The notes beneath the pieces are model-generated. The model was not told the DNA's origin, did not search any database, and was given only the letters and a program-made list of their open reading frames with translations. Source: Massilia sp. KIM (GTDB lineage Bacteria > Pseudomonadota > Gammaproteobacteria > Burkholderiales > Burkholderiaceae_D). From it: a stretch of 64,000 nt of DNA. Below, in pieces: positions 49,144-58,524 of this stretch; the stretch's first letter is position 1, and each line of letters starts with the position of its first letter. Made by a program: the position numbers and the translations under genes. The stretch is taken from assembly GCF_002007115.1 (NCBI RefSeq), contig NZ_MVAD01000001.1, positions 2,232,001-2,296,000 of the forward strand. Reading direction: 5' to 3'.

Positions 49144-51148
49144 AGTGCCTCTGCCTTTCCAAATAAGTTTTCTGACCAGCCTCGAGCGCATTCAACATCA
49201 CTGTGTGGGTACTGATTGTTTTCCCGTCCACAGTTGAAAGTACCTTATCGGAAGGGTGCCCTGAATAGATGCGATACACTACGCCTCCGTCGTCCACCAC
49301 TCGGCTAGCATACAGGACATAATCTGCACCGATTGATGCCCCAACGGTACTATTATGTGTTACGACGACAACTGGCATAAATTGCGAAAGGCTCTTCAAA
49401 ATCTTATTGACATCGCTGTTTAAGAAAAGATTATCGAATGACGATTCTGGCTCATCAATTAGAAGGATGTCGTAGTCTTTAGCATCCATGATGCTCTGCA
49501 AGAGGCGGAACTCGGAGCGTTCGCCACCCGACACAGGGTAGCCATGACTATTCAGAATCTGGTAGTCTATTCTTACGAAAAGTTTGTACAACTCAGAGCG
49601 ATTGCATCCATCGATTTTAATCAATTCACGCAAATATGCGTAAGCGTCGTCATATCTCTTATAAGCATCACTGAAAGCGAGCTTCGTTCCCGACGCTGCT
49701 CTAATCTCCAGCGCCCCAGTAAATGGCATCTTCTTAGCCTCTACCTTAAATCCTTGAATTGACTCCGTAGAAATGGTCGATTCCGCACGAAGATTCTTAG
49801 CGATTTCGCGAAACTTATGGACTTTCGATATTGAGATTTTATAGTCATACAGATCAATCTCTTCAATTTGCGTTGCTGATGTCCTAAGCGAAAGCTGCTG
49901 CTTTATGTCCTTTAGTAGCTCATTCGCAATCCGCTTTTTCTTACCGTCGAATGCTCTTTGGCGCGCGACATCGATGAGCTCACACATAAGCGCCTGCAGA
50001 GCAGCGGGGCTAACATATTTATCAATAACGGAGCGAAACTCAACATTCTCGACAACTTTCCGAACCGCTTCGATCAACTCATGCAAGGTAGCCGCTTCCC
50101 CCACATTGAACTCTGCCTCCTTATAAAGGCACACCTTGGAAAAAGCGTCCTGTCTATCGGCCTCAGCTGCGGATGCAAGCAAACTAGTCAAGTATCGATC
50201 TAGTCGCCGCTCTAAAGACGACAGATCAATATTTATCATTTCATTTAGAACATTTCTAAATGGACCGAGGTATTCTTCACTAATCAAGCCCCGCTTTTTT
50301 TGGAGGTCATTTTGAAATTCCCTTTCATCACCGTAATCATCACGCTGAACCAGCGAGAATTGATCAATATATTTTGAACTTTCAATGTTGTCTCTAATTT
50401 TGTTAAGAGTGTACGTCTTCCCCGAAGAACGCTCCCCGAGTAGAATATTTAGGCCAGTTGAAATCTTTTGCCCGTTGAGAAACACCGGCCACAGATTATT
50501 TCCATCTCGCTCGGATAACGCCACCTTTTGCTTGTCGGATAGGCATAATCTGATGGCATCAAAAGTAACAGCCCCACAGTCGATGTAGGTATGTCTTGAC
50601 GGATACTTTGGCTTGTCCGCGCGGATTCTAACATCACTAAACAAGACTGGCGTCGGCCTGGTATCATCCTTTATCGCGCGTATAAACTTCTTCGGACTGT
50701 CGACCTCACCAGCAGTTACAAACGGAAGCAATTTTTCTAATGTCGTACCTTGTATAGCAGGATTTTTATCTAGGTGAGGAATAATGATGTAGCGACTTAG
50801 GTCGCCAAAGATAGCTTGAAATTGCTCAAATGTAACGCTGTCTCCAATCGCAACAACTTTCTGAGAGATACGATCACATTTTTCTTTAAAACCTTCGATG
50901 TCTGAGCCATCCGCAATCACGAGCACGTGTCCTTGCGCCAAGTTGACCTCAATGCCAGGAAAAACCGGAATGCCTAAGGAATGCTTAATTTGTCTAAACT
51001 GATCGTCATCAAACACATCGTGGTTTGTCACGGCGACGGCGGCGAGCTTTGCGTCGCTCACGTATCGGACGAATGACTCCAAGCAGAATTCGAACGGTGC
51101 ATCGCTGATTGTCGCTACGGTATGGATGTGCAAATCAATCTTCTTCAC
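49124..51148 (-). CDS. PHP domain fused to an SMC/ABC-type ATPase, candidate defence protein
   Basis: A 674-residue protein of low GC content. Residues about 1-190 form a PHP metallo-phosphoesterase domain (DLHIHT at 5-10, NHDVF near 43). The rest is an ABC/SMC-type ATPase split by a helical region: Walker A LLGERSSGKT (about 240), signature VSGGERSE (about 540), Walker B ILLIDEPESS (about 561) and the H-loop VVVTHNS (about 595). This layout resembles TrlF-like and other defence-associated PHP-ATPase proteins, which sense nucleic acid damage. It overlaps a small partner gene. Function is inferred from domains and context. Confidence 0.85.
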   Translation of the reverse strand: MKKIDLHIHTVATISDAPFEFCLESFVRYVSDAKLAAVAVTNHDVFDDDQFRQIKHSLGIPVFPGIEVNLAQGHVLVIADGSDIEGFKEKCDRISQKVVAIGDSVTFEQFQAIFGDLSRYIIIPHLDKNPAIQGTTLEKLLPFVTAGEVDSPKKFIRAIKDDTRPTPVLFSDVRIRADKPKYPSRHTYIDCGAVTFDAIRLCLSDKQKVALSERDGNNLWPVFLNGQKISTGLNILLGERSSGKTYTLNKIRDNIESSKYIDQFSLVQRDDYGDEREFQNDLQKKRGLISEEYLGPFRNVLNEMINIDLSSLERRLDRYLTSLLASAAEADRQDAFSKVCLYKEAEFNVGEAATLHELIEAVRKVVENVEFRSVIDKYVSPAALQALMCELIDVARQRAFDGKKKRIANELLKDIKQQLSLRTSATQIEEIDLYDYKISISKVHKFREIAKNLRAESTISTESIQGFKVEAKKMPFTGALEIRAASGTKLAFSDAYKRYDDAYAYLRELIKIDGCNRSELYKLFVRIDYQILNSHGYPVSGGERSEFRLLQSIMDAKDYDILLIDEPESSFDNLFLNSDVNKILKSLSQFMPVVVVTHNSTVGASIGADYVLYASRVVDDGGVVYRIYSGHPSDKVLSTVDGKTISTHTVMLNALEAGQKTYLERQRHYEIIED

Positions 51149-51241
51149 TGCTCCTCCGTCTCTGTTCCTTCGGCATACGATCTTACAGTTAAATTTCGCG
51201 CTGGAAAATTCCCACGGCCATAAACTGTTGATTTTCCACCA

Positions 51242-52285
51242 CTGAAACGCTGCGTCGCTGGGTACGCCAGCAGGAGCGTGATACCGGCCAGCGTGCAGGG
51301 CCGACCACTGCCGAAGAAGAGCGCATCAAGGCCCTGGAGCGCGAAGTGCGCGAGTTGCGCAAGGCAAACGAGATCCTGCGTTTGGCGAGTGCGTTTTTCG
51401 CCCAGGCGGGGCTCGGCCGCCACTTCGAGCCGTAAGGACATTTATCGACCAGTATCGCCATGCCTACGGTGTCGAGCCGATCTGCAAGCTGATGCAGATC
51501 GCACCGTCGGGCTACCGGCGTTATGCAGCGCAGCAGCGCAACCCGGCGTTGCGCTGTGCACGAGTCCAGCGTGACGATGTACTGAGCGTCGACATCGAGC
51601 GGGTTTGGCAAGCAAACCTGCAGGTCTGCGGCGCCGACAAAGTGTGGCGCCAACTTCGACGTGAGGGAACTGAGGTGGCCCGCTGCACAGTGGGGCGCTT
51701 GATGCGCAAGGCCGGCCTGCGTGGCGTCATGCGTGGCAAGGTCGTACGCACGACGGATGCCGATGCGAAGGCACCTTGCCCGCTCGACCGAGTCAACCGC
51801 CAGTTCAAAGCACCGCGGCCGAACCAGCTGTGGGTCAGCGATTTCACATACGTCTCGACCTGGCAGGGCTTCGTCTACGTGGCCTTCGTCATCGACATTT
51901 TCGCCCGGCGCATCGTCGGCTGGCGCGTCATAGCGACAGGGGCTCGCCATACGTATCCATAAAGTACAGCGAGCGTCTGGCAGAAGCCGGCATCGAGCCG
52001 TCTGTGGGCAGCAAAGGCGACAGTTACGACAATGCCCTGGCCGAGACGATCAATGGGCGCTACAAGGCTGAACTGATCCATCGCCGCACTCCCTAAAAAA
52101 CGCGTGAGGCCGTCGAGCTGGCCACGCTGGAATGGGTATCCTGGTTCAACCACCATCGACTGCTGGAGCCGCTCGGCTATATACCGCCAGCCGAAGCTGA
52201 GGCAAACTATTACAAGCAACTGAGCAGTCAAGCCATTCCGGCCTGACTCACACTAACCGGCCTCCGCCAAAGCCGGGGCAATTCA
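51242..52285 (+). mobile_element. Truncated, decayed IS3-family element
   Basis: The left end is missing; the sequence enters inside orfA at [13 protein letters not shown] and runs to a right end ending GGGGCAATTCA, with the usual CCGGCCTCCGCCAAAGCCGG block. It holds the end of orfA (51244-51435) and a broken orfB. Low-GC island DNA lies on both sides. No target duplication can be identified because the left end is lost. Confidence 0.88.
51244..52246 (+). pseudogene. IS3-family transposase, broken orfA and orfB
   Basis: orfA lacks its 5' end and stops at 51435. orfB reads from about 51432 (GVEPICKLMQIAPSGYRRYAA, first catalytic Asp in VSDFTYVSTW) to 51962, then the frame shifts: the part with SDRGSPYVSIKY and the catalytic Glu in ALAETING is in another frame (to a stop at 52094-52096), and after that stop the original end continues as REAVELATLEWVSWFNHHRLLEPLGY (to 52246). 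About 90-100 bases between IVGWRV and the SDRGS block appear deleted, and a Trp codon has become TAA. It cannot make an active transposase. Confidence 0.88.
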
Positions 52286-52287
52286 AT

Positions 52288-52595
52288 TAGCGACACATCA
52301 TTTCCTAAGAGGGCGGGTAGCCTTAGAAAAAAAGGCGTTTGTCCTGATACCCTTCGTTGAACAGCCCGGTACATTTCAAAACCAATCCTTATAGAAAATT
52401 GACGGCTATAAGAAATAGTGTTTGTACCCTGTTGCTGTCTTCAATCAAACATCTTCCAGAAGTCGACCTGAACTTGTCCGACAGTTGTCTATAAGGCCCG
52501 GAAATTTGAGCAGTACCGGCACGATGACTGCTGGCGCTAATTGTCGATCACCTACCAAACAAATGACGATGCAATGAATGCACTCTGAGGCGCTC
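52288..52595. other. Intergenic island DNA
   Basis: About 300 bases of AT-rich sequence to the right of the IS remnant. I see no gene, terminator or repeat in it. Confidence 0.4.
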
Positions 52596-53093
52596 TCAAC
52601 CCTCAGCCTTTGGCTCCATACGTAGGAATGCACGCAGACTCTCATCGCACTCTTTGCACATCTTACGCAGAACAGCGCCTTGCTCATTTAACGATTCGAG
52701 CGCGGCTCTTGCCTTGTCCAAATCCGCTGGGGGTTCTCGATGACTTTTCCAAAGATCGCGCATCGCTAGGTACTGGTTGGCCGCGTCAGCAATATCCAGC
52801 AAATCTTTAGAAACCCGCTGGGGATAGTAGAACTCGCTAATATTTGCGGCGTCGAAAAACGACCATAAAGCCTCATCAGGCAGGGTGTTGCCTTTCGAGT
52901 GCAACTCAAAGTTGAACTTTTGGAGGCTCTTGTAAATCGTCAAGCGCTCGTTGTGCTGAGCGAGATGGTTTGCCAGAGCAGCGCTGTCCGCCGACCTCTC
53001 GGAGCTGTTCGCTGAGTTGCTTGCAGAGACGGCAGAAAGAACCGAAACAAGAAGTGCCAGTCCGGCAATCCCATCAGTGAGAGTAAGTTCCAT
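52596..53093 (-). CDS. Unknown protein with one N-terminal membrane helix
   Basis: A 165-residue protein with a hydrophobic segment (about 8-26, IAGLALLVSVLSAVSASN) followed by a helical cytoplasmic or periplasmic region with a Cys pair (KMCKECDES near residue 145). No family is recognised. Related short membrane-anchored helical proteins occur as accessory genes. ATG 53093 has no strong RBS. It sits in the low-GC island between the IS remnant and a recombinase fragment. Confidence 0.6.
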   Translation of the reverse strand: MELTLTDGIAGLALLVSVLSAVSASNSANSSERSADSAALANHLAQHNERLTIYKSLQKFNFELHSKGNTLPDEALWSFFDAANISEFYYPQRVSKDLLDIADAANQYLAMRDLWKSHREPPADLDKARAALESLNEQGAVLRKMCKECDESLRAFLRMEPKAEG

Positions 53094-53331
53094 AGTTAAA
53101 GATCGCAAGCCTTCGGCTGAGGGTTGAAAGAAGCTGGGCAGTGTAGACGAGTTGCTGTTAAAGCTCTACATCTGCATTGCAGAACCGCGCACGACTGAAC
53201 CGGCCTGGTTCAATTTGAGTATGCCCCAACTGAACCATTCCAGCCAGTCTAAGGTTAGGCTAGCAAATAAAAATGCACCACTCATACCAGATCGATATTA
53301 ATAGACCACTTATAATATACCAACCTTAACG

Positions 53332-53517
53332 GGCGTAGAAAAGACGAAGGCCGCCGGTAAGTACCAGGGGCGCGCAGAGAATATTGAGCGCAACGCTCTG
53401 ATCCAAAAACACCTCAAAGCGGGCGTGTCCAGTTGGAGCGAAATAATGGCGCTAGTCAGTTGCAGCCGAGGCACTATTGCCAAACAGGCCGCACTCCTCA
53501 AAGCGACTACCGACTAG
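53332..53517 (+). pseudogene. C-terminal fragment of a serine recombinase (resolvase)
   Basis: The frame reads GVEKTKAAGKYQGRAENIER and continues through WSEIMALVSCSRGTIAKQAA to a stop, matching the end of the catalytic domain and the helix-turn-helix of resolvase/invertase proteins. The whole catalytic domain (Ser nucleophile) is absent, and AT-rich sequence precedes the fragment. It is the remains of a mobile element. Confidence 0.8.
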
Positions 53518-53538
53518 AGCAAACAACTAGTGCTAACT

Positions 53539-55392
53539 TTATTCAGGTGCGTGATCACCTAGCTTTGCTGCCGCATCCAAAACCTTTTCTCGTAGAGAGT
53601 TCAACCAATGGCCAGACATTTTTCCCGATCTTTCACCCGATTTTTCTTTTAGCTGCTCTGCAAGCTTTTCTAGCCATGGCTTTTCCTCTACCAGTTCGGC
53701 CCTGAAATGATCGTAGCGGCTCTCCATCGTATAAACAATAGTGCTAAGCGAAGGTGAACTCAAGCCCATCAAGGCATCTACAAACAACTCGACATTTGCA
53801 TGTGCCAAAACTGGAGTCTGATAATACTTATTACCCTCATGATTGCTAAGCGTTAAATATCGAGCAAACTTCTGAGGATCAGTTTTCAAAACCTCAATTA
53901 ATTCCTTGGCAATTTTTGGAAGCGACTCTTTTCTCGCCAACTCGACTGCCTCTTTGATATATTGGCTGATCTCCGAAAACTCAGGCAATTCTTTACCATG
54001 AAATCCTCGCCCTGCCCAACCGAAGCTGCTAAGAACTTCACCTAGTGGTTCGTTACGAAGCAAATTGTCTCGCTTCCGCATTACATCAATGTTTTTCTTA
54101 GCTATAGACACAATTTCTGAAGGTGGAACAGGATAAATGCCAATCGCAGATAATTGAAGAAGCGCCCCAACTATATGCTTAAGATGTCCAACTATTTCAT
54201 ATTCAAAATTCTTGAGTTTCGCTTCAGCCTCTTTAATGACGGAATCCAATTCCTGATCAGATAGTTCGAACGCATCCCACAGGCGCAGCCAGTCGAGTCT
54301 GTCCTCTCGCTTCGCGTAATATCTGCTCTCAAGAATAGACTTATTAACCGAGCTAACGGGTATAAGACCACTATCAAGTATTTCCGCCCATACGGATTCT
54401 GGCAATACGTTGTCGAGAGCATCAAACATCACATACTTTGTACGCAATGTTGCTAACTTGCTTGCATCGCCTTTGATAGCTGCTTGCATCCAACCACTCA
54501 TCAAGCCTTCGATTTCCTTTGCATGAAGATTGCCAGCCCTAATCTCAAATGAATAGATTAGAAATGTTCCCAATATGCTCTTGAGCATGTCCTGATTCCG
54601 CCTAGCAGGATTGACTACATCTACTAATCTCGCAAAATCTAGTAACGCTTGACGTAGATGACGCAGATTCTGATATTTAGATGCGAGGTAAAGATCCCGG
54701 ACGAACTGGTGGTTCGACTCAACACAAGTTCGTGCATCAGCCTGGGAGATCTCAAGAAGAAACTCGCTAAGTGCTGAGTCTAAGTCCGGCTCAATTTCAA
54801 ACGTCTTACCTATAAGTTTTTCCCTGATTCGGAAATAGTTCGCATGCTGCTGAGGGTTCGCCTGCTCGCGCTCAACTATTTCATCTTCGTTTGCCACTAC
54901 CAAAACTTTATATCCGTGATGCTCAACAAAGTAGTTGATGTAACCAAGGATCTCCGGAATTTTGATATCGCAACGCTCAAGGTCATCAAATACTAAAACA
55001 AGACCAGCAGGGTTATCTAAATATTCAGATATATTAATGTCTGGAATACCAACCGTGGCAGTGCCATCATCTCTACCATCCTGATCAAGGTCAATTTTAA
55101 GAGTAGTCTTAAGAGCGCCTTTCAAAATACGACCAGTTAGTCGCATGCCTTTCGATGTCAGGATCGGATGAAGTTGCCTAAAGAACTCATCTTCAATTTC
55201 CTTTTTACTGCTGACACCGTTCAGGCTGACGTAAAGTGATTTACGCGTATCCCCAAGCGCTGCAATATTTTTCTTTATGAAAAAAGTCTTGCCTGTGCCC
55301 CAGCGACCCTTGAGCATGACCGCATATTGTGGCGCCGTAGGAAGTTCAAAGTAATACGTGAGAAAACTAGCGATTTGAGAATTCTTTGTCAT
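53539..55392 (-). CDS. KAP-type P-loop NTPase, candidate defence protein
   Basis: A 617-residue protein of low GC content. Walker A GRWGTGKT lies at about 29-36, Walker B LVLVFDDLERC at about 131, and a sensor-like VLVVANEDEI follows, as in KAP NTPases. Unlike many KAP proteins no transmembrane hairpin is inserted. The C-terminal 380 residues are helical without a named domain. ATG 55392 is used; a TTG at 55407 overlapping the stop of the upstream gene (TTGA) may be the true start. It follows a 271-residue unknown protein in one unit. Confidence 0.82.
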   Translation of the reverse strand: MTKNSQIASFLTYYFELPTAPQYAVMLKGRWGTGKTFFIKKNIAALGDTRKSLYVSLNGVSSKKEIEDEFFRQLHPILTSKGMRLTGRILKGALKTTLKIDLDQDGRDDGTATVGIPDINISEYLDNPAGLVLVFDDLERCDIKIPEILGYINYFVEHHGYKVLVVANEDEIVEREQANPQQHANYFRIREKLIGKTFEIEPDLDSALSEFLLEISQADARTCVESNHQFVRDLYLASKYQNLRHLRQALLDFARLVDVVNPARRNQDMLKSILGTFLIYSFEIRAGNLHAKEIEGLMSGWMQAAIKGDASKLATLRTKYVMFDALDNVLPESVWAEILDSGLIPVSSVNKSILESRYYAKREDRLDWLRLWDAFELSDQELDSVIKEAEAKLKNFEYEIVGHLKHIVGALLQLSAIGIYPVPPSEIVSIAKKNIDVMRKRDNLLRNEPLGEVLSSFGWAGRGFHGKELPEFSEISQYIKEAVELARKESLPKIAKELIEVLKTDPQKFARYLTLSNHEGNKYYQTPVLAHANVELFVDALMGLSSPSLSTIVYTMESRYDHFRAELVEEKPWLEKLAEQLKEKSGERSGKMSGHWLNSLREKVLDAAAKLGDHAPE

Positions 55393-55403
55393 CTTCCTTC
55401 CGG

Positions 55404-56219
55404 TCAAGGCGATAATAATGGCGATACCTGCGAATTCTTAGATAAGTTCTCGAGGTTGTTATTAAGCTCAAGGCCAATCTCGACTACCAACTTACTTAAC
55501 CTCTCAAATTCCGGTTTGAGCAGATCCGATAACGACACTTGCGGATAATTTTTTACCCCGTTCTCCGTAAGCTTTTCAAAAGCAGCGATGTGGAACTCAT
55601 GCAATTCTTCTCTAGCACCCGTCTGGTCCTCATTCAGTATAGATCGGATTACCGTGCGGTGCTTACTGAGATTCGATAGAGCAGAGAGATGTTCGTAATC
55701 CGGACCGCTGCTTACACGAAGAAGCAACTCTACTATCCGCTCGCAACCAGACATCTTCATGGCCACACCGATAACTCTTTGGATATTGACGTTTCGATCT
55801 GACAGCGCATAGGGGGACAAATTCATGCCATATCCGAAGTAGACGCTACTCGCCAATATATCCGGTATTGCATGTATTGCTTGAACACACGCCGTAACGT
55901 GCGCCCCTGCTGCAACCATGAGTCGCTCAAACATTAGCCTTGTTCGGTCATCTTCATCGGCCAGTGCCCATAGCAGCCCATCCTTTAAATACCTACGCTG
56001 AAAAGCTTTAAGTAGGCGGCTCGTCTCACGATAGTGGTACTTGGCGAAGTGCTGCCTATCTACGATTGATCGCAGACAAGGTTTCACCAGGGCACTCTGA
56101 CCTAAACCAAACACTGTTTCGACAAGAGTAGCGGTTCTCAACAGATCCCAAGGAGGCAACCGCTCTAACTCTGGCTGCCCTATGAACTGTTTACCACTTT
56201 GGTCTGTAATGTGACTCAT
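55404..56219 (-). CDS. Unknown protein, first gene of the KAP NTPase unit
   Basis: A 271-residue, mostly helical protein without a recognised family. Residues near 178-195 read LSALSNLSKHRTVIRSILNE, a pattern (N-x-x-KHR) seen in some HEPN-like proteins, but the R-x4-6-H catalytic motif is not clearly present. It starts about 60 bases after the tRNA-Ser terminator, and its stop codon is coupled to the KAP NTPase gene. Low GC content. The two genes together look like an effector and an ATPase of a defence-type unit; this is inference. Confidence 0.65.
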   Translation of the reverse strand: MSHITDQSGKQFIGQPELERLPPWDLLRTATLVETVFGLGQSALVKPCLRSIVDRQHFAKYHYRETSRLLKAFQRRYLKDGLLWALADEDDRTRLMFERLMVAAGAHVTACVQAIHAIPDILASSVYFGYGMNLSPYALSDRNVNIQRVIGVAMKMSGCERIVELLLRVSSGPDYEHLSALSNLSKHRTVIRSILNEDQTGAREELHEFHIAAFEKLTENGVKNYPQVSLSDLLKPEFERLSKLVVEIGLELNNNLENLSKNSQVSPLLSP

Positions 56220-56279
56220 CAGTGATTGCTAGTAAGAACCGCACCGCCATGGGTACGATGGTGGTTAAGTGTGATCGCA

Positions 56280-56311
56280 ATAAAAAAAGCCCTTTTTATC
56301 AAGGGCTTATT
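56280..56311 (-). terminator. Terminator after tRNA-Ser
   Basis: On the minus strand the hairpin AAGCCCTT/AAGGGCTT (loop GATAAA) is followed by TTTTTT. Confidence 0.88.
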
Positions 56312-56319
56312 CTAGATAC

Positions 56320-56409
56320 TGGCGGAAGCGGTGAGATTCGAACTCACGAACGGGTTCCCCCGTCGGCAGTTTTCAAGACTGCTGCCTTCAACCACTCGGC
56401 CACGCTTCC
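56320..56409 (-). tRNA. tRNA-Ser (anticodon UGA)
   Basis: A 90-base serine tRNA with a long variable arm and encoded CCA. The anticodon stem-loop reads GCAGTC-TTGAAA-ACTGC, anticodon TGA; the T arm has GTTCGAATC. The acceptor stem GGAAGCG pairs with CGCTTCC. The 3' end faces the low-GC island (48.7-56.2 kb), a typical integration site, but I found no second copy of the 3' end at the other border. Confidence 0.97.
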
Positions 56410-56472
56410 TTTGAGGAACCGGCATTATACATAATTCATCTGCACCGGCCACCCTCTTCTCGTCCACGCAGC

Positions 56473-58524
56473 CTAGCTCAGCAGCAGCCAGTTGTCCCGC
56501 AAGCTCCGCTCGAAGTCATACGCCGGCAAGGGCTTGCTGTACAGGTAGCCCTGCACCTCGTCGCAGCCCGAGTCGCGGAGGAAGTCGAGCTGATCTACTG
56601 TCTCCACCCCTTCCGCGATCACGCGCAAACCAAGCTGCCGCGCCATGCTGATGATGGTCCCCGCAATCGCGCAATCGCTCTGATCTCCCGGGATCCCGGT
56701 GGTGAACGAGCGGTCGATCTTCAGGGTATGGATCGGGAAGCGCTTCAGGTACGACAGGCTCGAATACCCCGTCCCGAAGTCGTCCAGCGACAGCGCCACC
56801 CCCAGGGCGGTGAGCCGGTCCATGATCCCGGTCACCCGCTCGAAGTCATGCATCAGCGTGCTCTCGGTGATCTCCAGCTCCAGCCAGGACGGATCGAGCG
56901 CATACCGCGCCAGCGTATCCGCCACCCGCGCCGGCAGCGACTGCGTAAACTCCCGCGCTGACACGTTCACGGCCAGCCTGAATGGCGGCAAGCCCGCCCT
57001 CTGCCACACCGCCGCCTGCGCGCAGGCCTGCTCCAGCACCCACTCCCCCACCTGCACGATCAAGCCCGTGCTCTCGGCCAGCGGAATGAATTCGCCAGGC
57101 GGCACCAGCCCGCGCTGCGGATGCACCCAGCGCACCAGCGCCTCCGCGCCGACGATGCGCCCGCTGCCGATCTCGAACTTCGGCTGGTAGTACAGAATCA
57201 GTTCCCCGTTACCGAGCGCATGCCGCAGCCCGGTCTCGATACGCATGCGTTCCTGCATGCCCTGGTTCATGTCGTCGCTGTAGAAGGCCACGCTGCGGTC
57301 CGGATTCGCCTCGCCCTTCTTGGCCCGCTCCATCGCGATGTCGGCAAGTCCAAGCAGGGTCTCGGCATCGTTGCCGTTCTGCGGATACACGCTGATGCCG
57401 ATGCTGGCGCCCACGCGCAGCTCCTGCCCACCGATGTAGAACGGCGCATCCAGCACCGCCTGCAGCTTCTGCGCCACCGTGGTCGCCTCGAAGTGCTGGC
57501 GGATGTCGAACAGCCCCACCGCGAACTCGTCGCCCGACAGCCGCGCCACCACGTCCTCGTCGCGCAGGGTGTCCCGGAAGCGCTGGGCCACCTGCCGCAG
57601 CAGTTCGTCGCCGATGCGCCGCCCCAGGGTGTCGTTGATGCGCTTGAAGCGGTTCAGGTCGAGGAAGAGCACGCAGCCCAGGGCCTCGTTGCGCTGCGCG
57701 ACCATTAGGGCCTGGTCGACCAGCCGCCCGAACAGGGTGCGGTTGGGCAGCCCGGTCAGCGCGTCGTAATACGCCAGGTGATGCAGCCTTTCCTCGGCCT
57801 GCTTGCGTTCGGTGATGTCGGTCAGGTAGGCGATCAGCCCGATCGGCCGCTCGGCCAGGTCGCGCAGCGGCGACAGCGACAGGCTGGCCCAGAACACTTC
57901 GCCCGATTTCTTCCGGCGCCGCACTTCCATCATGCGCCCGCCCTGCTCCGCGAACACGTCGTGGAAGCCTTCTTCCTCGTCGGCGTAGAGGAACAGGATG
58001 TTGCGTCCGATCGCTTCCAGCGCCGAATACCCGAACAGCTCTTCCGCCCCACGGTTCCAGCTGGTGATGTAGCCCATCTGGTCCATGGTCAGCACCGACT
58101 CGTGGATCTGGTCCAGGATCTGCGACTGGTGCGCCAGCTGCAGTTCCATCTGCGCATAGGCATGGGTCGAGCGCTGGGCCAGGGCCTGCATCTGCATCAG
58201 GTGCGCGGTCAGCTTGGCGATGGCTTCGATCTGCCGATAGTCGCCGTCGCAGTAGTCGCGGCCGGACACCTCGTAATAGCCGAACTGCTCGGTGCCCGCG
58301 CTGACCGCGTGGCGCAGCGCATTGCCATAGTTGCCGCCCGCCTGTCCCGGCTCGACGCCGCCGGGGCCGGCGACGAAACGCCCCACGGGGCTGCTCAGCA
58401 GGTCGCGGATAATGCGCCCCAGTTCCTGGGTCAGCGCCTCGCCGCGCAGGCGGATCACGGCATCGCACACGGCGGTCGTACCGCCGACAAAGTCAACCGA
58501 TACAACCTCGTGCATATCAGACAT
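56473..58524 (-). CDS. PAS-GGDEF-EAL protein
   Basis: A 683-residue cytoplasmic protein: N-terminal region (about 1-130), PAS sensor (about 135-255; SWNRGAEELFGYSALEAIGRN), GGDEF domain (about 260-425) and EAL domain (about 435-680). The GGDEF motif is SGDEF, probably weak or inactive, though an RxxD site (RDED) is kept. The EAL domain keeps EALVRW, DDFGTGYSSL, KIDRSF and EGVET, so it should hydrolyse cyclic di-GMP. It starts inside the end of the HDOD gene (8-base overlap), so the two are coupled. Confidence 0.93.
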   Translation of the reverse strand: MSDMHEVVSVDFVGGTTAVCDAVIRLRGEALTQELGRIIRDLLSSPVGRFVAGPGGVEPGQAGGNYGNALRHAVSAGTEQFGYYEVSGRDYCDGDYRQIEAIAKLTAHLMQMQALAQRSTHAYAQMELQLAHQSQILDQIHESVLTMDQMGYITSWNRGAEELFGYSALEAIGRNILFLYADEEEGFHDVFAEQGGRMMEVRRRKKSGEVFWASLSLSPLRDLAERPIGLIAYLTDITERKQAEERLHHLAYYDALTGLPNRTLFGRLVDQALMVAQRNEALGCVLFLDLNRFKRINDTLGRRIGDELLRQVAQRFRDTLRDEDVVARLSGDEFAVGLFDIRQHFEATTVAQKLQAVLDAPFYIGGQELRVGASIGISVYPQNGNDAETLLGLADIAMERAKKGEANPDRSVAFYSDDMNQGMQERMRIETGLRHALGNGELILYYQPKFEIGSGRIVGAEALVRWVHPQRGLVPPGEFIPLAESTGLIVQVGEWVLEQACAQAAVWQRAGLPPFRLAVNVSAREFTQSLPARVADTLARYALDPSWLELEITESTLMHDFERVTGIMDRLTALGVALSLDDFGTGYSSLSYLKRFPIHTLKIDRSFTTGIPGDQSDCAIAGTIISMARQLGLRVIAEGVETVDQLDFLRDSGCDEVQGYLYSKPLPAYDFERSLRDNWLLLS

